Positions 36,589-46,464 of a DNA stretch of 64,000 bases are shown one piece after another (positions within the stretch are counted from its first letter, which is position 1; every line of letters starts with the position of its first letter). Location: contig NZ_ATUZ01000011.1 of assembly GCF_000420465.1 (NCBI RefSeq), positions 620,001 to 684,000 of the forward strand, read 5' to 3'. The DNA is from Desulfovibrio desulfuricans DSM 642. Lineage in GTDB: Bacteria > Desulfobacterota > Desulfovibrionia > Desulfovibrionales > Desulfovibrionaceae. The notes beneath the pieces were generated by a model. That model searched no databases. It saw only the letters and a list, made by a program, of their open reading frames with translations, and was not told where the DNA came from. The translations under genes and the position numbers were made by a program.

Positions 36589-37033
36589 GGGATCTCCTGA
36601 AAATATTGACAGCCAAGATGACAAGTTAGCGCAAAATGGTGAAGACTGTGCGACAAAAGGGAGTCATCTTGGCAAATTGCCGGAGGGGTGCGGCTCTTTT
36701 AGTTTTTTGCAGGGGTGAGCGTCAAGGAGTATGATTGGCGCGGCAAAAAACCTTGATGACGCGATAAAAATAATGCAAAAATGGCTTGACGTTCAAGGGG
36801 AACTTGGATAGAAAAAATCTCCGCGCGATAAGAAGCAATTTTTATCGGCGTCCCTGGACGGCAGGGAAGGGTGGGTTGAGCCCATCCTGATGCACCCAAA
36901 GCGACCAGAGTATCTGGTTGCAGAGGGTTTTGACATGTGCAGGCGTTACCGAATGCCGGACAATGTCGAGCCGTTCCAGCCCAAAGACGGATCCCACCGC
37001 AGCCCCCAGGCCGCGCGTGACCCGGGGCTGTAA
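36589..37033. other. Spacer with weak short reading frame
   Basis: This region between the divergent receiver-TPR gene and the ribosomal operon is non-coding apart from a 47-codon ATG frame (36890-37033, beginning MHPKRPEYLVAEGFDM). The peptide matches nothing I recognise and the ribosome site is poor; it might be a leader peptide or noise. The first 200 bp should hold the promoter of the receiver-TPR gene. Confidence 0.3.
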
Positions 37034-37355
37034 GGTAGGGGGATAGCCCCCATTTGGTGACCCTGCGGGACCGCTTGGCCGCTCCTTCTATGGAGTGGCT
37101 TAGCCTGGGCGACGCTGGGGAGCATCACGCGGATGATGCAGGCGCGTTCAGGCGTCCAATCTTCCGAATTCTTCCTGAAATTTCAGGCGTGATGCGCGCA
37201 TTAGCGCAACCCCTTACGTTGCTCCGTTTTCCGTTCCTTGCCAGGGTGAGGTCGGCCCTTCGGGCCATGCTTCATGGCCCGCGTATGCTGTGAAGGAGCC
37301 CGCGCTCTTAGCCCAAAAGGCCGCGCGGGATGTTTTTGCAAACGGAGTAGGCACA
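37034..37355 (+). promoter_or_regulatory. S10 operon promoter/leader with alternative hairpins
   Basis: Leader of the ribosomal protein superoperon. GGCCC (37254-37258) can pair with GGGCC (37262-37266), while GGGCCATG (37262-37269) can instead pair with CATGGCCC (37273-37280). The two hairpins share one strand and exclude each other, as in attenuation switches. In E. coli the S10 leader is controlled by L4; whether the same holds here is unknown. A GGGGG/CCCCC hairpin lies near 37037-37050. Confidence 0.45.
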
Positions 37356-37673
37356 ATGACGACAGTTAGCAGCGATCGCATTCGGATCAAGCTCAAAGCC
37401 TACGATTACCGCATTCTGGATAAAGCCGTTGCGGAAATCGTGGATACGGCGCGCAATACCGGTGCCGGTGTGGCGGGACCAATTCCCCTGCCCACCAACA
37501 TTCACAAGTACACCGTGCAGCGTTCCGTGCATGTGGACAAAAAGTCCCGTGAGCAGTTTGAAATGCGCATTCACAAGCGGCTCATGGATATCCTGGAACC
37601 CACGCAGCAGACCGTCGACGCGCTGGGCAAGCTTTCGTTGCCCGCCGGTGTGGACGTGGAAATCAAGCTCTAG
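37356..37673 (+). CDS. rpsJ: Ribosomal protein S10
   Basis: 105 residues from ATG 37356 with GGAG 8 nt upstream. The family signature is [15 protein letters not shown] and [17 protein letters not shown], with the expected C-terminal [10 protein letters not shown]. It is the first gene of the S10-spc-alpha superoperon and also a component of NusB/NusE antitermination complexes. Confidence 0.97.
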   Translation: MTTVSSDRIRIKLKAYDYRILDKAVAEIVDTARNTGAGVAGPIPLPTNIHKYTVQRSVHVDKKSREQFEMRIHKRLMDILEPTQQTVDALGKLSLPAGVDVEIKL

Positions 37674-37685
37674 CGAGAGGCAGTC

Positions 37686-38315
37686 ATGGCTGAGAAAATG
37701 GGAATTTTGGGTCGCAAACTTGGTATGACCCGCATATTTGACGGCGCTGGCGCTGCCGTGCCTGTCACGGTGATAGAGGCCGGTCCGTGCCCCGTCACCC
37801 AGGTCAAAACTGCGGAGACGGACGGCTACAACGCCGTTCAGATCGCGCTGACCCCCGCTAAGGAAAAGCACAGCACCAAGGCTTTGCAGGGACACTTTGC
37901 CAAGGCTGGCAAGGGTCTTTTCCGCCATCTGCGCGAAATCCGCCTTGCGGGTGCGCCGGAACAGGAGCTGGGTCAGGAACTGACCGTTGAAATTTTCGCC
38001 GCAGGCGATACGGTCAAGGTGACCGGCACAAGCATGGGTAAAGGCTACCAGGGGCGTATGCGCCGCTGGAATTTCGCCGGTTCCAAAGATACCCACGGCT
38101 GCGAAAAGGTGCACCGCAACAATGGTTCCATTGGTAACAACACCTTTCCTGGCCACGTTTTTAAGGGTCGGAAAATGGCGGGCCATTGGGGCAATGAAAC
38201 CGTTACGGAAATGGGCCTGACCATCGTTGATGTGCGTCCTGAGGACAACGTCATTCTGGTCAAAGGTTCCGTGCCCGGCCCCAAGAACGGGCTGGTGCTG
38301 ATCCGCAAGCAGTAG
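37686..38315 (+). CDS. rplC: Ribosomal protein L3
   Basis: 209 residues, starting [19 protein letters not shown]. The L3 signature [17 protein letters not shown] and [19 protein letters not shown] is present. It is one of the first assembly proteins of the 50S subunit and lies 12 bp after rpsJ. Confidence 0.97.
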   Translation: MAEKMGILGRKLGMTRIFDGAGAAVPVTVIEAGPCPVTQVKTAETDGYNAVQIALTPAKEKHSTKALQGHFAKAGKGLFRHLREIRLAGAPEQELGQELTVEIFAAGDTVKVTGTSMGKGYQGRMRRWNFAGSKDTHGCEKVHRNNGSIGNNTFPGHVFKGRKMAGHWGNETVTEMGLTIVDVRPEDNVILVKGSVPGPKNGLVLIRKQ

Positions 38316-38326
38316 AGGAAGCAGCA

Positions 38327-38959
38327 ATGGCTACCGTGAAAGTATATGACCAGAACAAGCAGGAAAGCGGCGAAATCACGCTGGCTTCCGACGTGTTCGA
38401 AATCGAGGTGAGGCCCGAAATCCTCAATCTCGTGGCGCGCGCCCAGATGGCGGCCAAACGTGCCGGCACGCATATGGTAAAGACCCGTGCGCTGGTTTCC
38501 GGCGGCGGTGCTAAGCCCTGGAAGCAGAAGGGTACGGGCCGTGCACGCTCTGGCTCCAACCGTTCGCCCATTTGGCGCGGTGGTGCCGTTATCTTCGGAC
38601 CCAGCCCCCGCGATTACAGTTTCAAGGTTAACAGCAAGGTGCGCGCCCTGGCCATGAAGATGGCCCTGTCGAGCCGCCTGGCTGCCGCAACCCTGATGGT
38701 GGTCAAGGGTATTGAACTGCCCGAAGCCAAAACCAAGCATTTCGCCAAGGTTGCCGACACGCTGGGCCTTTCCAAGGCTCTCATCGTGACGCCCGCAGAA
38801 GACAGCGCGCTGGTTCGTTCCGCTCGCAACATTCCGGGTCTCACCTTGACCACTGTCGATCGCCTGAGCGTGCTTGAAATCCTCAAGCACAAGCAGCTCG
38901 TTCTGCTTGAAGGCGCTATCGAACCTGTTCAGGCGCGTTTCGCAAAGAAGGGGGCGTAA
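38327..38959 (+). CDS. rplD: Ribosomal protein L4
   Basis: 210 residues, starting MATVKVYDQNKQESGE. The loop KPWKQKGTGRARSGSNRSP that lines the exit tunnel is visible. In E. coli L4 is the autoregulator of the S10 operon, which makes the structured leader upstream interesting. Confidence 0.96.
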   Translation: MATVKVYDQNKQESGEITLASDVFEIEVRPEILNLVARAQMAAKRAGTHMVKTRALVSGGGAKPWKQKGTGRARSGSNRSPIWRGGAVIFGPSPRDYSFKVNSKVRALAMKMALSSRLAAATLMVVKGIELPEAKTKHFAKVADTLGLSKALIVTPAEDSALVRSARNIPGLTLTTVDRLSVLEILKHKQLVLLEGAIEPVQARFAKKGA

Positions 38960-38960
38960 G

Positions 38961-39251
38961 ATGGAAACTACTTCTGTTCTGCTCAAGCCCCTGCTGACCG
39001 AAAAGACGACCTTGATCAAGGACGAAGCCCAGCAGGTGGCCTTTATGGTTCATACCCTGGCCAACAAGCTTGAAATCAAGCTGGCCGTGGAAAAGGCTTT
39101 TGATGTTAAAGTGGAAGCGGTCAACGTTGTGCGCCGCGCCCCCATGAACAGGGAGCGCCAGGGTCGCGTTGTAGGCCGTAAGCCCGGCTGGAAGAAAGCG
39201 TATGTTACGCTGCGCCAGGGCGATAAAATTGAGTTCTTCGAGGGAGTGTAA
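38961..39251 (+). CDS. rplW: Ribosomal protein L23
   Basis: 96 residues from ATG 38961, immediately after the L4 stop. [19 protein letters not shown] and [23 protein letters not shown] are typical of L23, which sits at the tunnel exit and binds trigger factor and SRP. A longer frame starting upstream overlaps rplD and is rejected. Confidence 0.95.
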   Translation: METTSVLLKPLLTEKTTLIKDEAQQVAFMVHTLANKLEIKLAVEKAFDVKVEAVNVVRRAPMNRERQGRVVGRKPGWKKAYVTLRQGDKIEFFEGV

Positions 39252-39253
39252 TC

Positions 39254-40102
39254 ATGGCTGTCCGCAAGCTGAAACCGACCTCCGCGGGGCGTCGCTTCCA
39301 GACGGTTTCCGACTTTGAGGAAATCACCCGGACGCGCCCTGAGAAGTCGCTCACTGAAGGCCTCACCAAAAAGGCCGGTCGCAACAATCTGGGTCGAGTC
39401 ACCAGCCGCCGTCGTGGTGGTGGTGTCAAGCGTCTGTACCGTATCATCGATTTCAAGCGCGATAAGGCTGGCGTTGAAGCCACTGTTGCGCACATTGAAT
39501 ACGATCCCAACCGTACCGCCCGTATCGCGCTGCTCCATTATTCGGACGGCGAAAAGCGCTACATCCTCGCTCCGGTTGGCTTGAAACAGGGTGACAAAAT
39601 CATGTCCGGCATCAACGAGCGCAATGGCGTCGTGGCCGACATCAAGCCCGGCAATGCTTTGCAGATGGCCCGCATCCCTGTGGGTACCGTCGTGCACAAC
39701 ATTGAGCTTTACCCCGGCAAGGGCGGCCAGATGTGCCGCGCCGCCGGTACCTACGCCCAGCTGGTCGCCAAGGAAGGCAACTACGCCCTGCTGCGTCTGC
39801 CCTCGGGCGAAGTGCGCAAGGTGCTTGCTACCTGCGTGGCTACCGTGGGTCAGGTTGGCAATGTGCATCACGAAACCATCTCTCTGGGCAAAGCTGGCCG
39901 CAACCGCTGGCTGGGTCGTCGTCCCAAGGTTCGCGGCGTTGCCATGAACCCCATCGACCACCCCCTGGGCGGTGGCGAAGGCAGAAGCTCTGGTGGCCGT
40001 CATCCTGTGTCGCCTTGGGGTATGCCTGCCAAGGGTTACAAGACCCGCGACAAGAAGAAGGCCTCTTCCCGGCTGATCATCAAACGCCGCGGCCAGAAGT
40101 AG
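39254..40102 (+). CDS. rplB: Ribosomal protein L2
   Basis: 282 residues with the peptidyl-transferase-centre signature [31 protein letters not shown], plus [22 protein letters not shown] in the N-terminal domain. It is a few residues longer than E. coli L2. Confidence 0.97.
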   Translation: MAVRKLKPTSAGRRFQTVSDFEEITRTRPEKSLTEGLTKKAGRNNLGRVTSRRRGGGVKRLYRIIDFKRDKAGVEATVAHIEYDPNRTARIALLHYSDGEKRYILAPVGLKQGDKIMSGINERNGVVADIKPGNALQMARIPVGTVVHNIELYPGKGGQMCRAAGTYAQLVAKEGNYALLRLPSGEVRKVLATCVATVGQVGNVHHETISLGKAGRNRWLGRRPKVRGVAMNPIDHPLGGGEGRSSGGRHPVSPWGMPAKGYKTRDKKKASSRLIIKRRGQK

Positions 40103-40111
40103 GAGTAGCTC

Positions 40112-40396
40112 ATGCCGAGATCGTTGAAAAAAGGGCCGTTTGTTGACGGCCATCTGATGAAAAAGGTCGACAGCACCGTGGCCAACAGCGACCGCCGTGT
40201 AGTCAAGACCTGGTCGCGCCGCTCGACCATCCTGCCCGAAATGGTGGGACTGACCTTTGCGGTGCACAATGGCAAGAAGTTCGTGCCGGTGTTCGTTACC
40301 GAAAACATGGTTGGCCACAAGCTGGGTGAATTTTCGCCCACTCGTACCTTCCATGGGCATGCCGCCGACAAAAAGGCCAAGGCCGGCAAGAAGTAG
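40112..40396 (+). CDS. rpsS: Ribosomal protein S19
   Basis: 94 residues: [19 protein letters not shown] and the C-terminal [21 protein letters not shown] are diagnostic. Confidence 0.97.
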   Translation: MPRSLKKGPFVDGHLMKKVDSTVANSDRRVVKTWSRRSTILPEMVGLTFAVHNGKKFVPVFVTENMVGHKLGEFSPTRTFHGHAADKKAKAGKK

Positions 40397-40405
40397 GGTA
40401 GGCAT

Positions 40406-40744
40406 ATGGAATCTAAAGCTATTGCAAAATTCCAGCGCGTTTCGCCGCGCAAGACCCGTCTTGTGGCCAAGAACGTGCAGGGTCTTGGAGTGGAGGAGGC
40501 TATGAACCTTCTGCGCTTCACGCCCAACAAGCCCGCTGGCGTGCTTTTCGGCGTGCTCAAGAGCGCGTTGGCCAATGCCTCGCAGCTGGGCGGCGTTGAT
40601 GTGGATGCCATGGTGGTGAAGGAAATCGTGGTGAACGAAGGCCCCACCTGGAAGCGCTTTATGCCCCGGGCTCAGGGCCGGGCGACCAAGATTCACAAGC
40701 GCACCAGCCACATCACCGTTATACTCGCAGAAGGGCAGGAATAG
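40406..40744 (+). CDS. rplV: Ribosomal protein L22
   Basis: 112 residues. RVSPRKTRLVAKNVQGL and the tunnel-loop ending RAQGRATKIHKRTSHITV identify L22. Confidence 0.96.
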   Translation: MESKAIAKFQRVSPRKTRLVAKNVQGLGVEEAMNLLRFTPNKPAGVLFGVLKSALANASQLGGVDVDAMVVKEIVVNEGPTWKRFMPRAQGRATKIHKRTSHITVILAEGQE

Positions 40745-40747
40745 GCT

Positions 40748-41389
40748 ATGGGTCAGAAAGTACATCCGTTCGGGTTCCGGCTTGGGTATAACAAGAATTG
40801 GCAGTCCCGCTGGTTCAGCAAGAAGGACTACCCTGCCTTTGTCTATGAAGACAGCAAAATCCGCGCGTTCGTGAAGAAGCTCCTGTTTCATGCCGGGGTT
40901 TCCAAGATCGAGATCGAACGTGCCGGCGGCAAGGTACGGCTTATCCTTTCCACCGCTCGCCCCGGTATTGTTATCGGTCGCAAGGGTGTGGAAATCGAAA
41001 AGCTTCGCAACGATCTTCGTCAGAAGTTCGGCCGCGAGTTCTCTCTTGAAGTGAACGAAATTCGTCGCCCCGAAGTGGACGCCCAGCTGGTGGCCGAGAA
41101 CATCGCCCAGCAGCTTGAGCGCCGCGTGGCCTTCCGGCGCGCCATGAAGCGTACCGTGTCCATGGCCCGCAAGTTTGGCGGCGAAGGCATCAAGGTAACC
41201 TGCGCCGGACGTCTGGCCGGTGCAGAAATCGCCCGTACCGAATGGTACCGCGATGGCCGAGTGCCCTTGCAGACCCTGCGTGCCGACATTGACTACGGTT
41301 TTGCCGAAGCGCACACCACCTACGGCATCATTGGTGTCAAGGTGTGGATCTATAAGGGTGAAATCCTTGACAAAGAGGTTGATCAGTAA
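40748..41389 (+). CDS. rpsC: Ribosomal protein S3
   Basis: 213 residues, starting [24 protein letters not shown] domain [16 protein letters not shown] and C-terminal [23 protein letters not shown] are present. The stop overlaps the rplP start by one base. Confidence 0.97.
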   Translation: MGQKVHPFGFRLGYNKNWQSRWFSKKDYPAFVYEDSKIRAFVKKLLFHAGVSKIEIERAGGKVRLILSTARPGIVIGRKGVEIEKLRNDLRQKFGREFSLEVNEIRRPEVDAQLVAENIAQQLERRVAFRRAMKRTVSMARKFGGEGIKVTCAGRLAGAEIARTEWYRDGRVPLQTLRADIDYGFAEAHTTYGIIGVKVWIYKGEILDKEVDQ

Positions 41390-41802
41390 TGCTTGCGCCC
41401 AAAAGAGTTAAATTCCGCAAGTGGCAGAAAGGCCGCCTGCGTGGCCTGGCCACCCGCGGCGCCACCATTGCGTTTGGTGATATCGGCCTTAAAACCGTGC
41501 AGCATGGCCAGCTTTCCAGCCAGCAGATTGAAGCTGCTCGTATCGCCATGATGCGTCACATCAAGCGTGGCGGCAAAGTGTGGATCCGTGTGTTCCCCGA
41601 CCGCCCCGTAACGGCCAAGCCTCTGGAAACCCGTCAGGGTTCCGGTAAGGGCGCGCCCGTGGGTTGGTGCGCTCCGGTCAAGCCCGGCCGCGTGCTGTAT
41701 GAAATCAAGGGCGTGAGCCTTGACCTCGCGCGTGAGGCGCTGACTCGCGCCGCTCACAAGCTGCCCGTTAAGACCATCATTGTGGTGAGGGAGGGCATCT
41801 AA
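41389..41802 (+). CDS. rplP: Ribosomal protein L16
   Basis: 137 residues, start [19 protein letters not shown]. Family motifs: [20 protein letters not shown] and [22 protein letters not shown]. It lines the A-site tRNA path on the 50S subunit. Confidence 0.97.
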   Translation: MLAPKRVKFRKWQKGRLRGLATRGATIAFGDIGLKTVQHGQLSSQQIEAARIAMMRHIKRGGKVWIRVFPDRPVTAKPLETRQGSGKGAPVGWCAPVKPGRVLYEIKGVSLDLAREALTRAAHKLPVKTIIVVREGI

Positions 41803-42033
41803 ATGGCTGCCAAGAAAAAGACCGAAACCGCCGCCCGGCCCGCCGCACAGGATCTGCGTTCCATGAACGTGGAAGAACTGCGCACGGCTCTTACCGAGCA
41901 GCGCCAGGAACTGATGAACGCCCGCTTCAAGCATGCCGCTGCGCAGCTTGAAAAGACTTCCGAACTGAAAGTCATGCGAAAGCAGGTGGCGCGCATCGAG
42001 ACCGTATTGAACGAAAAGGAACAGAGGGCCTGA
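41803..42033 (+). CDS. rpmC: Ribosomal protein L29 with N-terminal extension
   Basis: 76 residues, starting immediately after rplP. The core [20 protein letters not shown] is preceded by about 17 Lys/Ala-rich residues ([16 protein letters not shown]) absent from typical L29, which is usually about 62-65 residues. Confidence 0.94.
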   Translation: MAAKKKTETAARPAAQDLRSMNVEELRTALTEQRQELMNARFKHAAAQLEKTSELKVMRKQVARIETVLNEKEQRA

Positions 42034-42035
42034 AC

Positions 42036-42299
42036 ATGCAAGCTCTGGAAGATCGCAAGGGCAGAATGCTGACCGGCATTGTGGTGAGCGACAAGAACGA
42101 CAAAACCATTGTCGTGCGCGTCGAGACCCTGGTCAAGCATCCTCTGCTTAAGAAGTATGTGAGGCGCCGCAAGAAGTTCACGGCTCATGATCCCATGAAC
42201 GAATGCGGTATGGGCGACAAGGTTAAAATTGTGGAGTTCCGTCCGCTTTCGCGCAACAAGCGCTGGCATCTGGTCTCCATCATTGAAAAAGCCGTGTAG
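42036..42299 (+). CDS. rpsQ: Ribosomal protein S17
   Basis: 87 residues with [27 protein letters not shown] and [18 protein letters not shown], the S17 OB-fold signature. Primary 16S rRNA binder of the 30S body. Confidence 0.96.
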   Translation: MQALEDRKGRMLTGIVVSDKNDKTIVVRVETLVKHPLLKKYVRRRKKFTAHDPMNECGMGDKVKIVEFRPLSRNKRWHLVSIIEKAV

Positions 42300-42308
42300 G
42301 GTAGTGCC

Positions 42309-42677
42309 ATGATCCAGGTAGAATCGACGCTTCAGGTGGCCGATAATTCCGGCGCCAAAAAGGTTGCCTGCATCAAGGTGCTGGGCGGTTCACACCGCCG
42401 CTACGCCTCGGTGGGCGACATTATCGTGGTTTCCGTTAAGGAAGCAATGCCCCACAGCAAGGTTAAGAAGGGCGATGTTATGAAGGCTGTTATCGTGCGT
42501 ACCGCTAAAGAAGTGCGTCGCATGGACGGCAGCTACATCAAGTTCGACGGCAACGCCGCTGTGTTGCTCTCCAACCAGGGTGAGCCGGTAGGTACGCGTA
42601 TCTTTGGCCCCGTGGCCCGTGAGCTGCGCGCCCAGAACTTTATGAAAATTATTTCGCTGGCCCCGGAAGTGCTGTAG
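42309..42677 (+). CDS. rplN: Ribosomal protein L14
   Basis: 122 residues: [22 protein letters not shown] start and the [20 protein letters not shown] region are characteristic. Confidence 0.97.
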   Translation: MIQVESTLQVADNSGAKKVACIKVLGGSHRRYASVGDIIVVSVKEAMPHSKVKKGDVMKAVIVRTAKEVRRMDGSYIKFDGNAAVLLSNQGEPVGTRIFGPVARELRAQNFMKIISLAPEVL

Positions 42678-42686
42678 GAGACCGTC

Positions 42687-43019
42687 ATGAAAATGTATCG
42701 CATCCGCAAGGACGACAAGGTGATGGTAATCGCCGGCAAGGACGCGGGCAAAATCGGCAAGGTGCTGAAGATCCTGCGCAAGAAGGATCGCGTGCTTGTG
42801 GAAAAGACCAACATGGTCAAGCGCCACATGCGCCCCAACCCCTATGCCCAGCAGCCTGGCGGTATCGTGGAAAAGGAAATGCCTATCCACGTGTCCAACC
42901 TTATGGTTGTCTGCTCTGCCTGCGGCAAGGCCACTCGAGTGGGTTACAAGACCATCGAGTCCGAGGGCAAGGAAAAGAAAGTGCGCTTCTGCAAAAAGTG
43001 CAACGAAGTAATGGAATAA
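42687..43019 (+). CDS. rplX: Ribosomal protein L24, zinc-type C-terminus
   Basis: 110 residues. KOW motif [19 protein letters not shown] at the N-terminus; the C-terminus carries [13 protein letters not shown] and RFCKKCNE, two CxxC pairs that form a zinc site. Confidence 0.95.
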   Translation: MKMYRIRKDDKVMVIAGKDAGKIGKVLKILRKKDRVLVEKTNMVKRHMRPNPYAQQPGGIVEKEMPIHVSNLMVVCSACGKATRVGYKTIESEGKEKKVRFCKKCNEVME

Positions 43020-43028
43020 GGTGATACG

Positions 43029-43568
43029 ATGACACGCCTTGAAAAGATATATAGAGAGAAGGTGGTTCCGGTACTGCAGAAGGAGTTCAGTTACTCCTCT
43101 TCGATGCAACTGCCCGGTATCGAAAAGATCTCTCTGAACATCGGCCTTGGCGCCGCTAGCTCGAACAACAAGCTGATGGAAGAAGCCATGGCGGAACTTA
43201 CCGCGATTGCTGGCCAGAAAGCTGTGGTTACCCGGGCTAAAAAGTCCATCGCCGCATTTAAGCTGCGCGAGGGCATGCCCATTGGTGTGCGCGTCACCCT
43301 GCGCAAGGAACGCATGTGGGACTTTCTGGACAAGCTCATGAACTTTGCCTTGCCCCGAGTGCGTGACTTCCGTGGTATCCCTGACCGCGGTTTCGATGGA
43401 CGCGGCAATTTCACCCTGGGCATCAAAGAACACACCATCTTCCCCGAACTGGAAGCTGACCGTGTTGAAAACCCCAAGGGCATGAACATCACCATCGTCA
43501 CCACGGCAGCCACGGACAAAGAAGGCAAGTTCCTTCTCGACCAGCTTGGCATGCCGTTCCGCAAGTAG
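43029..43568 (+). CDS. rplE: Ribosomal protein L5
   Basis: 179 residues, binds 5S r[42 protein letters not shown] and [17 protein letters not shown] are the family motifs. Confidence 0.97.
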   Translation: MTRLEKIYREKVVPVLQKEFSYSSSMQLPGIEKISLNIGLGAASSNNKLMEEAMAELTAIAGQKAVVTRAKKSIAAFKLREGMPIGVRVTLRKERMWDFLDKLMNFALPRVRDFRGIPDRGFDGRGNFTLGIKEHTIFPELEADRVENPKGMNITIVTTAATDKEGKFLLDQLGMPFRK

Positions 43569-43578
43569 GAGTTAAGCC

Positions 43579-43764
43579 ATGTCCCGTACTTCTCTGGAAG
43601 TAAAGGCCAAGCGCAAGCCTAAGTTCAGCGCCCGCGCCTACAATCGCTGCCCGCTTTGCGGTCGCCCCAGGGCTTTCCTGCGTCAGTTCGGCATCTGCCG
43701 TATCTGCTTCCGCAACATGGCCCTTCGTGGTGAACTGCCTGGCGTGCGCAAGTCGAGCTGGTAA
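43579..43764 (+). CDS. rpsN: Ribosomal protein S14, zinc (C+) type
   Basis: 61 residues, the short zinc-binding form, with [20 protein letters not shown] (CxxC-x12-CxxC). The longer zinc-free paralogue (RpsN2) is not in this window. Confidence 0.97.
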   Translation: MSRTSLEVKAKRKPKFSARAYNRCPLCGRPRAFLRQFGICRICFRNMALRGELPGVRKSSW

Positions 43765-43769
43765 AATTT

Positions 43770-43808
43770 CCGGGCGTGAAAACGCCCGGGAGGCGCGCCC
43801 TGCGCGCC
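43770..43808 (+). other. Two tandem hairpins between rpsN and rpsH
   Basis: CCGGGCGT (43770-43777) + GAAA loop + ACGCCCGG (43782-43789), then GGCGCGC (43792-43798) + CCT + GCGCGCC (43802-43808). The first has a GNRA tetraloop. They lie in the 100-bp spacer before S8 and could bind a regulatory protein (S8 in E. coli controls this operon) or set an RNase-cut boundary. Confidence 0.6.
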
Positions 43809-43866
43809 AGCGGGAAGTGGCGGCATAGTGCCGTCAACCCCGCCCCCAAACTCTCAGGAGCATTCG

Positions 43867-44247
43867 ATGTTGACAGATCCCATTGCGGATATGCTCACCC
43901 GTATCCGCAACGCGCATTTGGCCCTGCACAAGGAAGTAAATGTGCCGAGCTCGAAGATGAAGGAATCTTTAGCCGCCATCCTCAAGCAGGAAGGTTACGT
44001 CGAAGACGTGGCCGTGGCCGAAAAAAACATTGTTATTACCCTTAAGTACCAGAAGGGAAAGCCCGTCATCAGCGGGCTGAAGCGTGTGAGCACGCCCGGT
44101 CGCCGGGTTTATGTTGGCGCGCATAACATCCCCAGGGTGCAGAACGGCCTCGGCATCTGCATTTTGTCCACGTCCAGCGGCGTGCTGGACGGCATGACCG
44201 CCCATGAGAAGAAGGTGGGCGGCGAACTTCTGTGCGAAATCTGGTAG
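43867..44247 (+). CDS. rpsH: Ribosomal protein S8
   Basis: 126 residues from ATG 43867 (MLTDPIADMLTRIRNAHLA) with AGGAG upstream. GLGICILSTSSGVLDG near the C-terminus is the usual family end. In E. coli S8 represses the spc operon. Confidence 0.97.
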   Translation: MLTDPIADMLTRIRNAHLALHKEVNVPSSKMKESLAAILKQEGYVEDVAVAEKNIVITLKYQKGKPVISGLKRVSTPGRRVYVGAHNIPRVQNGLGICILSTSSGVLDGMTAHEKKVGGELLCEIW

Positions 44248-44257
44248 GCGGTGCACC

Positions 44258-44797
44258 ATGTCGAGAATAGGTAGACTGCCCGTTGCCGTTCCCAATGGCG
44301 TTGAAGTCAAGATCGGAACGGATGTTGTGGAAGTTAAAGGGCCCAAGGGCTCGCTGAGCACCCCTGTCTGCTCTCTGCTCACTTACGAGCAGGCCGATGG
44401 TCATGTGACCCTTGGCCGTATAGAAGATACCCGCCAGAGCCGTTCGCAGCACGGCCTGCGCCGCACCCTTCTTGCCAACTGCATTGAAGGCGTTACCAAG
44501 GGCTTCTCCAAGGGCCTGGAAGTTATCGGCGTCGGTTACCGCGTGGCGGTCAAGGGCAACATTATCGAGCTTTCTGTGGGCTATTCCCACCCTGTGCTCG
44601 TTGAACTGCCCGACGGCATCAAGGCCGTGGTTGAAGGTCAGGTTCTGACCCTCTCCGGCATCGACAAGGAACTTGTGGGCGAAATGGCCGCCAAGATTCG
44701 CCGCATTCGTAAGCCTGAACCCTACAAGGGCAAGGGCATCAAGTACGTTACCGAGACTATCCGCCGCAAGGTTGGTAAGTCCGGCGGCAAGAAGTAG
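44258..44797 (+). CDS. rplF: Ribosomal protein L6
   Basis: 179 residues, start [20 protein letters not shown] at 44258. The C-terminal signature is [19 protein letters not shown]. Confidence 0.97.
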   Translation: MSRIGRLPVAVPNGVEVKIGTDVVEVKGPKGSLSTPVCSLLTYEQADGHVTLGRIEDTRQSRSQHGLRRTLLANCIEGVTKGFSKGLEVIGVGYRVAVKGNIIELSVGYSHPVLVELPDGIKAVVEGQVLTLSGIDKELVGEMAAKIRRIRKPEPYKGKGIKYVTETIRRKVGKSGGKK

Positions 44798-44808
44798 GGG
44801 GGCGCGTC

Positions 44809-45168
44809 ATGAAATACAGCAAGAACGAATCCCGGCAGCGCCGCAAGATCCGTATCCGCAAGAAAGTCAACGGCACCTTTGTGCGCCCGCGTCTGGTTGT
44901 GTTCAGGTCCAACCTGCACATCTACGCCCAGATCATCAACGATCTGGACGGCGTGACCCTGGCTGCCGCCTCTACCCTTACGCTTTCCAAGACCGAAGCC
45001 GGCATGCACTGCAACAAGAGCGGCGCCGAGATGGTGGGCAAGGAAATTGCCCGGATGGCCAAGGAGAAGAATATCAATCAGGTGGTATTCGATCGCAACG
45101 GGTACATTTATCACGGTCGCGTCAAGGCCGTAGCCGACGGCGCCCGCGAAGGCGGCTTGGAGTTCTAA
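44809..45168 (+). CDS. rplR: Ribosomal protein L18
   Basis: 119 residues: [21 protein letters not shown] and the C-terminal [23 protein letters not shown] are family motifs. Binds 5S rRNA with L5. Confidence 0.96.
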   Translation: MKYSKNESRQRRKIRIRKKVNGTFVRPRLVVFRSNLHIYAQIINDLDGVTLAAASTLTLSKTEAGMHCNKSGAEMVGKEIARMAKEKNINQVVFDRNGYIYHGRVKAVADGAREGGLEF

Positions 45169-45169
45169 T

Positions 45170-45682
45170 ATGCGTCAGGAAAATACTGAAACTCAGCAGA
45201 ACGAGTTGGGCGAAATCGAAAAGATCGTTTCCCTCAACCGCGTGGCCAAGGTCGTCAAGGGCGGTCGCCGTTTCAGCTTCAGCGCCCTCGTTGTTGTGGG
45301 CGATGGCAAGGGCGGCGTGGGCTTCGGTCTGGGCAAGGCCCAGGAAGTGCCGGAAGCACTGCGCAAAGCCACTGAACGCGCTCGCAAAAACCGCGTCCAG
45401 GTTGCCCTTGTTGAAGGCACCCTTCCTTATGAAGTGCTCGGTCGTTTCGGCGCCGGTCGCGTCATGCTGAAGCCCGCCTCTGAAGGTACCGGCATTATTG
45501 CCGGCGGTGCCGTGCGCGCCGTCATGGAAGCCGTAGGCATCCGCGACGTCCTCGCTAAGGCCATTGGTACCAACAATCCGCACAACGTGCTTCGTGCCAC
45601 CATGCAGGGCCTCGTTTCCCTGCGCAGCGCCGAAGATGTTTCGGCCCTGCGCGGCAAGAAGCTGGAAGCCCCGAGGAAGTAA
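45170..45682 (+). CDS. rpsE: Ribosomal protein S5
   Basis: 170 residues. The double-stranded RNA-binding motif [19 protein letters not shown] and [20 protein letters not shown] are diagnostic; S5 lies at the mRNA entry site. Confidence 0.97.
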   Translation: MRQENTETQQNELGEIEKIVSLNRVAKVVKGGRRFSFSALVVVGDGKGGVGFGLGKAQEVPEALRKATERARKNRVQVALVEGTLPYEVLGRFGAGRVMLKPASEGTGIIAGGAVRAVMEAVGIRDVLAKAIGTNNPHNVLRATMQGLVSLRSAEDVSALRGKKLEAPRK

Positions 45683-45684
45683 CC

Positions 45685-45861
45685 ATGGCAGAAATCAAGG
45701 TAAAACTCGTGCGTTCGCGCATTGGCTCCACGCCTGCGCAGCGCAAACTGCTGGACTCCCTTGGCCTCAAGCGCCGCGAGATGGTCAAGACGTTCAAGGA
45801 TACCCCGGCTATCCGGGGCATTATCGCCAAAGTTCCGCATATGGTTGCCGTTGTTGAGTAA
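45685..45861 (+). CDS. rpmD: Ribosomal protein L30
   Basis: 58 residues read directly from the sequence: ATG 45685 with translation MAEIKVKLVRSRIGSTPAQ, then KLLDSLGLKRREMVK and a stop at 45859. The RSxIG and LGL..R motifs identify L30, and it fills the expected slot between rpsE and rplO. Confidence 0.93.
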   Translation: MAEIKVKLVRSRIGSTPAQRKLLDSLGLKRREMVKTFKDTPAIRGIIAKVPHMVAVVE

Positions 45862-45878
45862 CGGCCAAAGGATATACC

Positions 45879-46343
45879 ATGCAACTGCACAATCTGTTTC
45901 CTTTTCCGGAAGAGCGTAAGACCCGCCGTCGCGTGGGCCGTGGCTCTGGCTCCGGTCTGGGCTGCACTGCGGGCAAGGGCCACAAAGGGCAGAACGCTCG
46001 CGCCGGTGGCGGTGTCCGCCCTGGTTTCGAAGGTGGCCAGATGCCCCTGCAACGCCGTTTGCCCAAGCACGGTTTTAAAAACGCCCCCTTTAAGGTCACC
46101 TACGACATCGTCAATCTTGATGCGCTCGTGTCGGCCTTTCCGGGCAAGACCACCATCACCCTTGACGACATGTACGCTCGCGGTATTGTCCGCATGGGCG
46201 CGCCCGTGAAAATTCTTTCGCGCGGCGAAGTCTCAGGCGCACTGTCGGTGGAGGCTCACAAGTTCAGCCAGGCTGCTGCGGAAAAGATCCGCCAGGCCGG
46301 CGGCAACGTCACTGAGCTGGAAGCGGTTTCTGCCGCTGAATAA
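45879..46343 (+). CDS. rplO: Ribosomal protein L15
   Basis: 154 residues, starting MQLHNLFPFPEERKTRRRVG. GRGSGSGLGCTAGKGHKGQ and VRPGFEGGQMPLQRRLPKHGF match L15. Confidence 0.97.
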   Translation: MQLHNLFPFPEERKTRRRVGRGSGSGLGCTAGKGHKGQNARAGGGVRPGFEGGQMPLQRRLPKHGFKNAPFKVTYDIVNLDALVSAFPGKTTITLDDMYARGIVRMGAPVKILSRGEVSGALSVEAHKFSQAAAEKIRQAGGNVTELEAVSAAE

Positions 46344-46350
46344 TTCAGGT

Positions 46351-46418
46351 GGCCGCGCGCAAGCGCGGCCTCACGGCTTTCACTGGCGTCATTGCCCGCC
46401 GCGAGGCGGGCAATGACG
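46351..46418 (+). other. Strong GNRA-capped hairpins between rplO and secY
   Basis: GGCCGCGC (46351-46358) + GCAA + GCGCGGCC (46363-46370), then a 14-bp perfect stem (46387-46400 pairing with 46405-46418) capped by GCGA. Both have GNRA tetraloops and no T-run, so they look like structured mRNA elements rather than terminators. They could limit read-through into secY, giving less SecY than ribosomal protein, or be processing sites. Confidence 0.75.
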
Positions 46419-46464
46419 TTGCGCACATACTGCGCCACAGGCGCACAAACGCAACGAGTGTTTC

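Noticed and set aside
39050..41314. Very long open frame on the minus strand across rplW-rpsC
   Set aside because: It lies opposite well-identified ribosomal protein genes and is a codon-bias shadow; the translated protein is His/Gly-rich with no family motif.
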